DNA of 32,039 bases from Opitutales bacterium (GCA_028101545.1 JAOHKZ010000024.1:1-32039); one strand, 5' to 3'. Shown: positions 1 to 9,285, counted from the stretch's first letter. The notes: generated from the letters alone by a model not told the origin. Translations and numbers: made by a program.

Positions 1-1154
1 CAACTCCAGACGGAAACAATCCAACCCCAGATGGTAATCCGGTTGATCCAGATAATCCATCCACATCACCTACGATCGTACTGAGAGCTTCTAATGGACA
101 AATCGTTGTCGATCAATTAAATGGAAAATACAGGTATCGAGATTTGTCTGGATTAACTGTATGGACAGTTTTTCAAACGCAGGGAATCTGGCAAATTAGA
201 ACTGGGTATAACTCACAAACCCTTTCATATGGTACAGATGGAGCTCTAGAACAATTTATTCCAAGCACACAAGACTTTGGAACTCCATATCTGATTAATT
301 CTAATGGGCAATATGTATGGAATCCAACAAGTCCCTTCCCTACGTACTACGATATTGAATCAGTAATAAATGGAATGATTACCTCTAATTATTATACCGT
401 TCCCACAACTTCAATAAGTGGTAAAAGCTATCTTTTTCTCTCCAAATCTCAGGCGGAAGACTTTTTAGCATCCAAGAATCCGAAACCTGTCCAAAGTATT
501 TTGAAATCCTTTGTGGAAACTCTTGGTTTCTCTCACAATAATGGAGAATTCATTCTCACAGGTCGAGCAAGGCAATCGGTTGATTCCGCTTCCTCAACTC
601 AATTAAATGTGGGTTTTCTTATTTCTCCTAATGCGACCCTAGATCCACTGGTAAATTCAACCCAAAAAATAGTTGGACAGGCAAATTCAGATGGGAATTT
701 TTCCGTATCTGTTACTACCTCAAACGGACAAAACCAATACTTCCGGACGTTTGCAGAAAACGAAGCGGGGACTTCATACGGGAAGATTATTAAAATTACT
801 CCTGTCGAGGAAACTGATCCAGCAAAACAGAACCCTTCTGAGAAAGCCCTAAATTTTCTTGCTAATGAATCAAATGAACTAGCGGGGGGATGGTTGGAAA
901 ATTCTTGGTTTGGAATCTTTAAAGACTTCGAAAATGGTTGGATTTACCATACTGTACATGGATGGCTTTACCTATCATCTGATTCTGAAAATGGAATATG
1001 GGCATGGTCACAAGAGCGAGGTTGGACTTGGTCCACCCAAAATATTTATCCTTTTATATTTATTCAAAATAACGGATCATGGATTTATCTCCTTGGTCAT
1101 GTTAATGGAACCCCCGTATTTTTTGATTATAGTTCAAATTCAATTGAAAAATAG
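1..1154 (+). CDS. Secreted repeat-type protein, 3' part (cut by left edge)
   Basis: The reading frame is open to the left edge (first full codon at base 3), so this is the C-terminal part of a larger protein; a start at the TTG at 144 would be artificial. The first residues are a low-complexity Asp/Asn/Pro/Gly/Thr linker (bases 3-80) of the kind that joins domains in secreted proteins. A beta-rich stretch follows, then a segment resembling a fibronectin-III-like fold (about bases 490-810, ending YFRTFAENEAGTSYGK). The last 85 or so residues are rich in Trp, Gly and Tyr, with spaced GW and YPF motifs (GWIYH, GWLYL, IWAWS, GWTWS, YPFIF, WIYLL). I associate this C-terminal module with secreted proteins of Opitutia-type Verrucomicrobiota; that link is from memory. 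Function is unknown; a surface or exported role is inferred. Confidence 0.75.
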   Translation, partial: TPDGNNPTPDGNPVDPDNPSTSPTIVLRASNGQIVVDQLNGKYRYRDLSGLTVWTVFQTQGIWQIRTGYNSQTLSYGTDGALEQFIPSTQDFGTPYLINSNGQYVWNPTSPFPTYYDIESVINGMITSNYYTVPTTSISGKSYLFLSKSQAEDFLASKNPKPVQSILKSFVETLGFSHNNGEFILTGRARQSVDSASSTQLNVGFLISPNATLDPLVNSTQKIVGQANSDGNFSVSVTTSNGQNQYFRTFAENEAGTSYGKIIKITPVEETDPAKQNPSEKALNFLANESNELAGGWLENSWFGIFKDFENGWIYHTVHGWLYLSSDSENGIWAWSQERGWTWSTQNIYPFIFIQNNGSWIYLLGHVNGTPVFFDYSSNSIEK

Positions 1155-1243
1155 GTTATGTTCTCGAATTCATTTTAAAATATCGATTTAACAATCAGTC
1201 TGTGTACTGTTTTCTCTTCCTTTAATTCAAAAGAAATAGATTC

Positions 1244-1257
1244 GAGGAACTAATTTG
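1244..1257 (+). promoter_or_regulatory. Ribosome binding site deciding a TTG start
   Basis: GAGGA at 1244-1248 lies 6 bases before TTG at 1255-1257. No ATG or GTG competes at this spacing, and the protein then begins with a Lys-rich cytoplasmic stretch followed by a membrane helix, so TTG is the likely start of the O-antigen-ligase-like gene. Confidence 0.6.
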
Positions 1258-3309
1258 AAAAAGAAAAAATGGAATAAGAAGGCACACTCTTTTCAATACC
1301 TTTCCCACAATATAAATTTGGTTATATTGGTATTAACTGGTCTGCTTGTTTCGATCCCTCCACTCTTTTTTATAGAACATGACAGGGGTACTCTAAGGGA
1401 GGGTTTTCAATCAATTATGATTATCAACGCTGAGTTAAAATTCAGTGTGGTTCTAATCTTTGCACCATTAATATGTGGCATTATACTCATTAATTTATAT
1501 TTCAAAGGCAAAACTGTAAGAATTGATAAAACAATTTTATTAGGAGTGACTATATTCTTAATCGCGATCATGTTCTCATCCATTTTTGCACATAATTTTC
1601 AAAGAGCATGGAACGCTTCATTGCAGCTATATCTGATTCCATTACTTCTTGTTTTTTGTTTTCTACACATTTCCCTTGATCGTAAAAGGATAACAACCTT
1701 GCTTGGCATGATTGTATTAAGTGGATCCGTTTCTTGCTTCATAACTTTAGACCAGCATTATTTATGGACAGAATGGAGCCAAAAATTCCCAAGAGCATCC
1801 GGTAATTTAGCTGGAATAATTTACAACCAAAATTTTGCTGCAGAATACCATTTACTTATTATACCTCCGACCGTTGCCTTAATTTATTTAGTACAATCAA
1901 GATTATTAAAATTGATTTTGATTTCTGTAGTTTTACTAATTCTTATGCCGGCGATCACAATTTCTTTAGCTAGAGGTGCATGGATTGGATTAATTGGAGG
2001 CTGTTTAATAGCCTCAATTCTGTTTCTTTGTATTCTTTGGATAGGAAGATCAAAGATTTCAAGAGAAATTATGGGGTATAGCCTTATGATTTGTTTCTCA
2101 TTTGGTTTATTATCCATTCTTCTTCCTATATACATTCAATTTTCAGAAATATGGAAGAAAGGTGGTTTATTTTATGAATTTTTAACTAATATAAATTTAA
2201 TATTTATTCCATTAATATTTTTTCTGATATGGAATATTTTACGGTTTACTAAAAATCATCTGACAATCGGAAAACTTAGAAAATACAAAACGCAAATTGT
2301 TTTTATTGCAGGCCCTTTAGTTTTAATATTTCTAACTATTTCCTTACAAAATTACATAAGTCAAAAAGAAGGTTCAAGAGAACTAAATGAACTAAAAAGT
2401 ATTGTTAACAAAGGAAGTCAATGGCGTTTAGATGTATGGGAGGATGCCTTAAAAGAGTGTTTAAGAAATGACACGCTATGGGGTAAAGGATCAAATCATT
2501 ACGAAGTTCATTATAACGAAAGTGCTAAAAAATCTGCAAAGCACAACGAATCTATGATTATCCGTTATACTCACAACGATTTCCTTCAAATATTTTTTGA
2601 AAACGGCATAATGGGTCTGTTAAGTTTCGTATTTTTGTGGGGTTCTGTTTTATATTTTGGCCTTATGTCTGCTTTTAAACATGCAGAACATAAAAGTTAT
2701 GGATTCGTTGCGGTTCACCTTGCCCTATTAGCCTCATCTATTGGATTTCTTATAACTATGTTTTTTGAGTTTCCTTCAAGAATGCCAAGTTCTATGATAG
2801 TGGCATGGATTTTATTTGGTCTAAGTCTCGCCCTTTCATTAAAATATAAAGAGCAAGAGAAAAGTCCCTTTGCATTAAACCCCTTCTTCAAATTTATTAT
2901 CGGGGCGATTGGCATAACGATTATTCCATATGGCTTTTCATTAGCATATGATAATTTTTGGGGGAACTTATTTTATCATCAAGCCAGAATGTCCACAAAA
3001 TTAGGGGACTTCGAACAAGCTCTAAAGTTTGACAAAGAGTCAACCTCTCATACACCATGGACAGATAGGTCTAGAAAATGGGAATGCTTTTTACTTATGA
3101 GTCAGAAAAAAGATTACGAAAAGGCTCTTAACGCAGCCAATAATGCAATCTCTATTCATCCTGGGAGTTTAAATTCACATCAATACAAGATAAGCCTTCT
3201 ATTAAATAAACTTGGAAGAAAAAAAGAGGCAAAAATTGCATATGAACAAATGAAAAAAATTGCTCCTTATCACAATTATACAAAAAAAGAATCTGAAAAA
3301 TTCCCTTAG
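1255..3309 (+). CDS. O-antigen ligase/polymerase-like membrane protein with C-terminal TPRs
   Basis: A 684-residue polytopic protein with about 12 hydrophobic segments between residues 20 and 565. It has marks of the WaaL/Wzy_C (O-antigen ligase) superfamily: LARGAW at 238-243, a large loop with SQWRLDVWEDA (388-398) and GKGSNHYEVHY (410-420), and THNDFLQIFFENGIMG (439-454), whose His440-Asn441 match the conserved His region of the family. Such enzymes transfer or polymerise lipid-linked glycans at the periplasmic face of the inner membrane. Residues 575-672 form two to three TPR-like helix pairs (GDFEQALKF, KDYEKALNAANNAI, GRKKEAKIAYEQM), a common extension in family members. No glycosyltransferase genes adjoin it, so whether the acceptor is lipid A, another glycan or protein cannot be told. 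The nitrilase gene begins 18 bases downstream and is probably cotranscribed. Confidence 0.8.
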   Translation: MKKKKWNKKAHSFQYLSHNINLVILVLTGLLVSIPPLFFIEHDRGTLREGFQSIMIINAELKFSVVLIFAPLICGIILINLYFKGKTVRIDKTILLGVTIFLIAIMFSSIFAHNFQRAWNASLQLYLIPLLLVFCFLHISLDRKRITTLLGMIVLSGSVSCFITLDQHYLWTEWSQKFPRASGNLAGIIYNQNFAAEYHLLIIPPTVALIYLVQSRLLKLILISVVLLILMPAITISLARGAWIGLIGGCLIASILFLCILWIGRSKISREIMGYSLMICFSFGLLSILLPIYIQFSEIWKKGGLFYEFLTNINLIFIPLIFFLIWNILRFTKNHLTIGKLRKYKTQIVFIAGPLVLIFLTISLQNYISQKEGSRELNELKSIVNKGSQWRLDVWEDALKECLRNDTLWGKGSNHYEVHYNESAKKSAKHNESMIIRYTHNDFLQIFFENGIMGLLSFVFLWGSVLYFGLMSAFKHAEHKSYGFVAVHLALLASSIGFLITMFFEFPSRMPSSMIVAWILFGLSLALSLKYKEQEKSPFALNPFFKFIIGAIGITIIPYGFSLAYDNFWGNLFYHQARMSTKLGDFEQALKFDKESTSHTPWTDRSRKWECFLLMSQKKDYEKALNAANNAISIHPGSLNSHQYKISLLLNKLGRKKEAKIAYEQMKKIAPYHNYTKKESEKFP

Positions 3310-3327
3310 AATATTTATAAAATCTAA

Positions 3328-4101
3328 ATGAATGTTTATTGCATACAAGATTCAATTGTTTGGGAAAACAAACTTTCTAACTTCAAAAGAGTAAGTTCTC
3401 TTATAGAAAAAACAAAGATAATTGAATATTCCCTTATCGTTTTTCCAGAAATGTTTGCAACAGGTTTTTCTCTAAATTTTTTTGTTACGACTGCTAATGA
3501 ACCAAAATTAACTGAGACATTCCTATCAGAGTTGGCCAAAGAAAAAAGATCTTGGGTGATAGCCGGATTAACTCTTCCAAGCATACAAGAAAATAGAGGT
3601 AAAAATTGTGCTGTGGCTTTTGATCCAAATGGGAAAAAAATCTCTGAGTATACAAAGATACACCCTATTTCATTACTAGGTGAAAAAGAAACACATGTAG
3701 CAGGAGATAAAATTAAATGTTTTCCAATAAGAGACTTTCAGGTTAGCCCGTTTATATGCTACGACTTAAGATTTCCAGAAATTTTTCGCTCGGCGGTAAA
3801 AATGGGTACTAATCTTTTTGTTGTTATTGCATGTTGGCCTAAAAAACGTATCGAACATTGGACTACCTTAATCCGAGCTCGAGCCATCGAAAACCAAGCT
3901 TATATTGTCGGAGTAAACCGAGTAGGAGAAGACCCGCATTTGGAATACGGGGGACGCTCTTTAGTTATTACCCCTAAAGGAGAAATCATTGGAGATGGAA
4001 AAGAAAAAGAAGCGGTAATCGAAGCATGGATTGATAAATATAAAGTTGATGCTTGGAGAGATCAATTTCCAGCGGTCAAGGATATAAGGGATGATTTGTA
4101 A
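3328..4101 (+). CDS. Nitrilase-superfamily amidase (omega-amidase/YafV-like)
   Basis: A 257-residue C-N hydrolase of the usual length for single-domain family members. The catalytic triad is visible: Glu41 in FPEMFATGF, Lys110 in EYTKIHP, and Cys144 in FICYDLRFPE. These motifs fit the YafV/Nit2 omega-amidase branch, which hydrolyses alpha-ketoglutaramate or alpha-ketosuccinamate, better than aliphatic nitrilases; substrate is inference. It is cytoplasmic with no signal peptide. Its start is 18 bases after the O-antigen-ligase stop, so the two probably share a transcript, although no functional link is evident. It converges with the aldo/keto reductase gene, with only 31 bases between the stops. 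No clear Shine-Dalgarno sequence precedes the ATG. Confidence 0.87.
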   Translation: MNVYCIQDSIVWENKLSNFKRVSSLIEKTKIIEYSLIVFPEMFATGFSLNFFVTTANEPKLTETFLSELAKEKRSWVIAGLTLPSIQENRGKNCAVAFDPNGKKISEYTKIHPISLLGEKETHVAGDKIKCFPIRDFQVSPFICYDLRFPEIFRSAVKMGTNLFVVIACWPKKRIEHWTTLIRARAIENQAYIVGVNRVGEDPHLEYGGRSLVITPKGEIIGDGKEKEAVIEAWIDKYKVDAWRDQFPAVKDIRDDL

Positions 4102-4132
4102 TACGATTTCCCCCAAGAGATTGAGTTTTATT

Positions 4133-5155
4133 CTAAGCAGTTGACCACAAAGACCTGGGTAAATTTGCCTTAGCTAGAATACGATCAAGTTTTTGAAGTT
4201 CATCAGAAGTAAAATGGGTATGACTAGAAGCCTTAACATTTTCCAAAATTTGTGTACTACTACTTGCCCCAACCAATGCACTGGTAACTCTATCATCCCG
4301 TAAAACCCAGGAAAGTGCCATCTGGGCGAGCGTCTGCCCACGTTGTCCGGCATGATCATTCAATTCCTGAATAACCCTAATATTTTGTTCATTCACCTCG
4401 TTCTTTCGAAGAGGAGAATTTTCAAGGCTTGCCCGGGAACCTTCCGGTATACCCTTTAAATATTTCTCCGTAAGAAGACCCTGAAAAAGGGGACAGAATG
4501 CAATAATGCCGAGTCCAAACTCGCCACATGTATCAAGCAAACCATTTTCCACCCATCGATTAAGCATGGAATAATTTGGCTGATGAATTGCAAGGGGAGC
4601 AAAATTGTTTTCCTTACAAACACTGACTGCTTTTCTCGTACAATCAGCAGAATAACTGCTTATACCAACATAAAGGGCTTTTCCCTGTTCCACTGCAGAA
4701 TTCAGAGCACCCAGTGTCTCATCAAGTGGAGTGTCCGGATCAAAGCGGTGAGAATAAAACAAGTCGAAATAATCTACATTCATTCTCTTAAGGGATTGAT
4801 CGAGACTGGCCATCATATACTTCCTTGATCCCCACTCCCCGTATGGACCTGGCCACATATCATATCCTGCTTTGCTGGTAATTAAAATTTCGTCCCTGGG
4901 TAAATCCTTTAAGATTTTACCAACATTTATTTCCGCAGACCCGTATGGTGGACCGTAATTATTTGCCAAATCAAAATGGGTAATTCCTGCATCAAAAGAT
5001 GAAAAGATCATTTCCTTTTGATTTTCAGTCGGTGTATCCCCTCCGAAATTATGCCAACAACCAAGGGTAATTGCGGGTAGTTTCAAACCCCAACGACCAC
5101 ATTTCCTGTAGGGCATCCGTCCGTCATACCTCGAAGGATTAGGACTTTTTTTCAT
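4133..5155 (-). CDS. yghZ: Aldo/keto reductase, YghZ (L-glyceraldehyde 3-phosphate reductase) type
   Basis: A 340-residue NADPH-dependent aldo/keto reductase. The catalytic tetrad is in place: Asp62 and Tyr67 in FDLANNYGPP, Lys95 in LITSKAGYDMWPGPYG, and His136 in FYSHR. The MWPGPYG and GSRKY motifs and the C-terminal ALVGASS segment are close to Escherichia coli YghZ (AKR14, Kv-beta-like), which reduces L-glyceraldehyde 3-phosphate and methylglyoxal. It is cytoplasmic. Its ATG is 11 bases after the jetC stop, so it is probably on the jetABC transcript and occupies the position where jetD normally sits. Nothing in the protein suggests a nuclease or topoisomerase fold; I treat it as a metabolic or detoxification enzyme that happens to follow the operon. 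Confidence 0.9.
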   Translation of the reverse strand: MKKSPNPSRYDGRMPYRKCGRWGLKLPAITLGCWHNFGGDTPTENQKEMIFSSFDAGITHFDLANNYGPPYGSAEINVGKILKDLPRDEILITSKAGYDMWPGPYGEWGSRKYMMASLDQSLKRMNVDYFDLFYSHRFDPDTPLDETLGALNSAVEQGKALYVGISSYSADCTRKAVSVCKENNFAPLAIHQPNYSMLNRWVENGLLDTCGEFGLGIIAFCPLFQGLLTEKYLKGIPEGSRASLENSPLRKNEVNEQNIRVIQELNDHAGQRGQTLAQMALSWVLRDDRVTSALVGASSSTQILENVKASSHTHFTSDELQKLDRILAKANLPRSLWSTA

Positions 5156-5165
5156 TTTCTAAAAA

Positions 5166-8100
5166 TCAGGACTCCGTCTCGACAGCCTCGTCCTCAACTT
5201 CTTGTTCATCGGAAATTTCATCCTCAAGTTGTTCCCCAAGATACTCACGCACACTAAGATCTCCAACAAAAGACAATCCATCACGACGTTCAACAACATG
5301 ATATCGTTCTACATATTTCTGAACCACATGTATTTTTGCATCCAAGGGTTGAACAATTAACAATTGAAGATGGAATTCTTTGAATAGATCCAAAAGATAC
5401 TGAGAGAACTCATCATCCGTTTTACTGAACATCTCATCAACTGCAACTAAACGGAATGTCTCTGTCTGCTTTCCGCCCACATCAATACCATATTGATAAG
5501 CGATAGCTGTAGCTAAAATGGTAGAAGCCAGACGATTCTTCTCTCCACCAGATTTACCAGCTGCACCACTGTAACTTTGACGAAGCGTATCCTCGTCTTT
5601 GTAAAATTCATCAGCCCTGAACTTGAACCAATTTCTGACATCAATCACTCGTTGTGTCCAATTGATATCCTGCTCTAATTCAGCAAGGAAATGCTCAACC
5701 CTATGATAACGTTCACGACGGCGCTCATCTTCGTCATCCGCCTCTAAATCACCTTCAAGTGCATGACGACGAAGTTTTTTAAATTTCCGAACCCCGTCAT
5801 CACCAGCATCCTCAAACTTAAGTTGAATATATGTTTCCTCCTTACGGTCAAAGGTAACTCGAGAAAGATGTTCATTAAGCTCATTTATACGCTTACGAAT
5901 TCGATCTCGATGGGATTCTAAGGCCTCACTGAACCCAGATACTTCTTCGGGCACCTGCACTCGGAGAAGTTCCTCAAAACGCAAACGGTTTTTGGCTAAA
6001 TCCTCTTCTTCAATCTGGCGACGAATTTCTTCGAAAGAGGCATAAGTCGCATCATTATATCCGTCCTCCAAGTCAAGATTAAGTTCATCCCGGAACGCCT
6101 GATTTTTTGCATCTGCAATAAAACGTTGCATAGCAGCTACATTCTTATCGCGAAACTTATCCAATCCCGATTCGAGTTTGTGAATTTTAGCATCCAATTT
6201 GTGGGTGGCAGAGCGGGCAGCTTCTTCAATATCGTCAGGTTTTTCTGAAGGTTCCCCAAATTCTTTTGCAATTTCTTTGAAAAGATTATCCCTACGGATT
6301 TCCGCCGCTTCACGATCTTCTTCATTGGCGTCCTTATCCCCAATAGTCTCCTCAATAAATTCATCCATGCTCTTAACCAACAAAGAACGAAGTGAAGTCA
6401 TTCTTGATTCGTTTCTTTCCGCCCTAGCCTCTACACCTCCAATACGTTGTAGAACCTCATCACGAATATTTTGGCTATCCTCCAATTGAACCGATGCTGT
6501 GTCTCGATCATCCTTAAGTTTTTTTAGAACATCAGAACCGCCCACAATTACTCGTTCTTCTTCTTCCAAATCTGCTATACGGGTAGCTAAACCAATTTGA
6601 TCTATATCAGAAAATTCATTGGCACAGGCTTGTAACTGGGCTCCTGAACGAAGTTTAATCCTGAGTGTTAAACGTTCGGCCTCGGCCTCTCTCATAGCTC
6701 GCCCTGAATTGTCTAATTCTTCTCTCCATTTAATGAGGGAATCGTCAAGGGTTCTTTGCTTGGGATTGACATCCCACCCCATAACCCAGTTGGTGGCATC
6801 GTCCAGTAACCTAGAATCATCCTTTTGTCTAAAAACACCATCGCTCTTGATTAATCCTTCCACAGTTAATGCAAACGGATTTTTCAAGAATTCCTGATCT
6901 CTTCCTTCCCGACAAATATGAGGAAACCTTTCAGCTAATTCTGAATGCAACCATGTTTGCCTAATTTTTTCAAGCTCAGGTCTCAGGGAGAGTTTAGCTA
7001 CGACTGAATCGTCATGCAATTTTGGATTTTTACGATCCGATTGAGGACAGATAAAAGAAAGTTTTTCACCCAAATGGTTTACTTCAAGGAATGCTTCCGC
7101 GTCCTCGGCTAATTTTTGGGGAACCACTACGGTAAGTGAGAAATCACGTAACAATCTTTCAATCGGCCCAGTCCATTTGACTTCATCCGGAACGACCTGA
7201 ATTAATTCTCCAACAAAGGGCAATTCCTTAGCGTCACGATCCAATGCGGTGGCTAAGCCTGTTCTCAAACGAGCTATTTCCGAAGGAATATTTGAATTAG
7301 CTTCTAACAAGTATCTACGCTCATCTTCCAAGCTTTGCACTTTTTCGTTGGCTTTTTTAAGTAGGTATGAAATTTCGGGTATTTTTTCATCCAGCTCTCC
7401 GACTTTAGCTTCAATTCTGGGTAACTGGGTGTCCAATTCCCGACGAAGGCTAAGAAAGTCTTCCTCTTCCCGAACAGTTAAACCTTTTTCCCATGATCCG
7501 AGATGCCTTTCAAAAGTTGCCGCTCGTTTCGAAACAACTTCTCTCTTGTCCCGCAAACGATCCATTTCCGCACCAACTTGTTCTAATCTTCGATTTTCAT
7601 CACTGTCTGCCAAAGCACGCTCTAAATGATTCAGTTTTTCTCTCAACCGATCAACCTCCAATCGGGCGCTTTTCAATCGAGCTCTTTCCGCTTCCTCCTG
7701 GTGTTTCAATTCGGTTACCCATTCAACTCTACGGTCAAGCTCTGCCTGTGCATAATAAGGTTCTATTGAATGTCGAATTTCCTCAGCGTGTGAACGTTCT
7801 TTATTCGCTTTAAGAAAGGAATTATGGGTTTCCTTAATTTCATCAAGTTGCTCAAGTTGATAAGCAGCTGTTTCGATTCTACGATGAGTACTTCTTAAAT
7901 CATCAAACCTTTCTTGCAATGCGACCAGTTTCTCTTTTGAACCACCATCATCAAGCATGTGTTCACGAATAAACTGAGTTAAGTCTTTAACATCCTTAAT
8001 ACAGACAGCTTGATTGAAAATCGACATCGGTGAACGATTTCCCAAATCAGTGTCCATAAAAAGCATGGATTCGAATTTTTTATGATAAGCGGTAAATGAA

Positions 8101-8666
8101 TCAAAAATAGTCAGGCTTCTTTCTTTAATAATACGCCGTATATTATCCACATCCCCAAGATCATTAAAATCTTCATCAATGGACAATTTTCTTTTTTCTA
8201 CGATGTAAAGTTTGTCAACTTTTCCACCAGGGAGGCACCAAAGCACTTGAGCGACAGAAACATCAGTTTTATAAGCTTCGTTATAAAAATGAGCGAGCAA
8301 CACGGTGTAAGATTCTCCAGGTTTACGCAATGTTTCCTTCCTTCCCTGCCCCGTAGTTGCGTCATGAATTTCAGAGTAGGCACCTAGAACATAATCTCTT
8401 TCGTTGCGCTCTCTACTACCTGCCTGGCTTGATGCAACATTATAATTACGAACCCGATTGGGCACAAGAAGAGTAAGAAGAGCGTCCACAATCGTAGACT
8501 TACCGGAACCATTACGTCCAGTAACCATGGATGTCCGACCATCTGGTCGCATGGTATAAACTTCATTATGAAATGTTCCCCAATTTAAAAGGGATAACTC
8601 ATGCAGTCTATATCCCGCAGTCGATTTATCGGGTGAAAATTCAAGTTCAAGTTGTGATTCAAACAT
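5166..8666 (-). CDS. jetC: JetC/MksB-type SMC-like ATPase of a Wadjet-family complex
   Basis: About 1166 residues, ATP-driven motor of the JetABC (MksFEB-like) SMC complex, which loads on and extrudes DNA. Numbering from the first of three ATGs: Walker A GRNGSGKST at 52-60; long charged coiled coils at about 270-470 and 640-1000; a globular hinge-like segment at about 480-640; ABC signature SGGEKNRLAS starting at 1041; Walker B LVAVDE at 1075-1080 with Asp1079 and Glu1080; then LLIVQPLDAKIHVV, typical of the COG4913/JetC family. The extreme C terminus is strongly acidic. All ATPase motifs are intact, so the gene does not look decayed. Three consecutive ATG codons begin the frame; I chose the third (8666) because GGAGG sits 6 bases before it. 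That start overlaps the jetB stop by 8 bases, suggesting translational coupling. No jetD follows. Confidence 0.92.
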   Translation of the reverse strand: MFESQLELEFSPDKSTAGYRLHELSLLNWGTFHNEVYTMRPDGRTSMVTGRNGSGKSTIVDALLTLLVPNRVRNYNVASSQAGSRERNERDYVLGAYSEIHDATTGQGRKETLRKPGESYTVLLAHFYNEAYKTDVSVAQVLWCLPGGKVDKLYIVEKRKLSIDEDFNDLGDVDNIRRIIKERSLTIFDSFTAYHKKFESMLFMDTDLGNRSPMSIFNQAVCIKDVKDLTQFIREHMLDDGGSKEKLVALQERFDDLRSTHRRIETAAYQLEQLDEIKETHNSFLKANKERSHAEEIRHSIEPYYAQAELDRRVEWVTELKHQEEAERARLKSARLEVDRLREKLNHLERALADSDENRRLEQVGAEMDRLRDKREVVSKRAATFERHLGSWEKGLTVREEEDFLSLRRELDTQLPRIEAKVGELDEKIPEISYLLKKANEKVQSLEDERRYLLEANSNIPSEIARLRTGLATALDRDAKELPFVGELIQVVPDEVKWTGPIERLLRDFSLTVVVPQKLAEDAEAFLEVNHLGEKLSFICPQSDRKNPKLHDDSVVAKLSLRPELEKIRQTWLHSELAERFPHICREGRDQEFLKNPFALTVEGLIKSDGVFRQKDDSRLLDDATNWVMGWDVNPKQRTLDDSLIKWREELDNSGRAMREAEAERLTLRIKLRSGAQLQACANEFSDIDQIGLATRIADLEEEERVIVGGSDVLKKLKDDRDTASVQLEDSQNIRDEVLQRIGGVEARAERNESRMTSLRSLLVKSMDEFIEETIGDKDANEEDREAAEIRRDNLFKEIAKEFGEPSEKPDDIEEAARSATHKLDAKIHKLESGLDKFRDKNVAAMQRFIADAKNQAFRDELNLDLEDGYNDATYASFEEIRRQIEEEDLAKNRLRFEELLRVQVPEEVSGFSEALESHRDRIRKRINELNEHLSRVTFDRKEETYIQLKFEDAGDDGVRKFKKLRRHALEGDLEADDEDERRRERYHRVEHFLAELEQDINWTQRVIDVRNWFKFRADEFYKDEDTLRQSYSGAAGKSGGEKNRLASTILATAIAYQYGIDVGGKQTETFRLVAVDEMFSKTDDEFSQYLLDLFKEFHLQLLIVQPLDAKIHVVQKYVERYHVVERRDGLSFVGDLSVREYLGEQLEDEISDEQEVEDEAVETES

Positions 8667-9285
8667 CATCATCCTCCATTTCTTCCTCTAAATCTGGGGT
8701 TCTTCTCTTAATTTGCTCTCTTACTTCGACAAGTTTTTCTGGGGGCAATTTTGCCTTTATAATCCGTTCTACTCGATACAAACCACCATCCCGGTCACGA
8801 ACTTTCTTAAGAATACCCCACTCTTCAAATTTTGTAACTAAGGCAGAAATTTGACGGTGTATCTTTTTTTCATCATGAAGTTCAGGATAATAAGGAGTCA
8901 TTGTTTCGCGTAAATCCAATGCTGATCTGTACAGATGATCTCCTTCATCCTGATTTTGTTCAAACCGCATAAGTTCTTCCCGAAGCAAAACCATAAAAAT
9001 AGTTTGGTGGTAGGATAACCTGGTTCGTCTTAAAACTCTTGGCAAGGGGGCTTCCGCACCATCATCCCAAGCATCTGCATCATCCTCTTCTAATTCATCC
9101 CTTTGACGAACAAAAGCATATCCGGCGGAATCATCTCGAGCGACCTCCATTCCAATTTCAAAAAAATGATTGCGGATTTTTTCCCACTCCGCTCCTAGGC
9201 GACCCCAAAGGTCTAAATCTTCTTGGTAAATGGGACCGTTCAATAAACGAACAATCACATGACGATGAGTAATGGCAGGATTCAT
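8659..9285 (-). CDS. jetB: JetB/MksE-type subunit (DUF4194, winged-helix KITE-like)
   Basis: A 208-residue protein recognised as DUF4194/JetB, the small KITE-like subunit that binds the JetA kleisin in Wadjet and MksBEF complexes. Family features seen are VRLLNGPIYQEDLDLWGRLG near the N terminus (12-31), GYAFVRQRDE (55-64), LPRVLRRTRLSYHQTIFMVLLREEL (81-105, described here by position), and a C-terminal winged-helix region with LVTKFEEWGILKKV (149-162) followed by YRVERIIKAKL. Length is normal for the family. An acidic patch lies at 65-76 and an acidic tail at 199-207. The start ATG overlaps the jetA stop (ATGA at 9285-9282), and its stop overlaps the start of jetC, so the three genes are translationally linked. 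Confidence 0.9.
   Translation of the reverse strand: MNPAITHRHVIVRLLNGPIYQEDLDLWGRLGAEWEKIRNHFFEIGMEVARDDSAGYAFVRQRDELEEDDADAWDDGAEAPLPRVLRRTRLSYHQTIFMVLLREELMRFEQNQDEGDHLYRSALDLRETMTPYYPELHDEKKIHRQISALVTKFEEWGILKKVRDRDGGLYRVERIIKAKLPPEKLVEVREQIKRRTPDLEEEMEDDDV
8664..8677 (-). promoter_or_regulatory. jetC ribosome binding site choosing among three ATGs
   Basis: On the minus strand GGAGG occupies 8677-8673 and is followed directly by ATG ATG ATG. The first ATG has no spacer, the second 3 bases and the third 6 bases, so the third (8666-8664) is best placed. The site lies inside the end of jetB. Confidence 0.6.

Noticed and set aside
910-1191. Overlapping second frame in the secreted protein gene
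   Set aside because: It lies wholly inside the coding region in another frame apart from a short tail, has no ribosome site and no recognisable domain.
4133-5155. The aldo/keto reductase as a new Wadjet effector replacing JetD
   Set aside because: It has the complete Asp-Tyr-Lys-His tetrad and close YghZ-like motifs with no nuclease or DNA-binding feature, so a metabolic role is the simpler reading.
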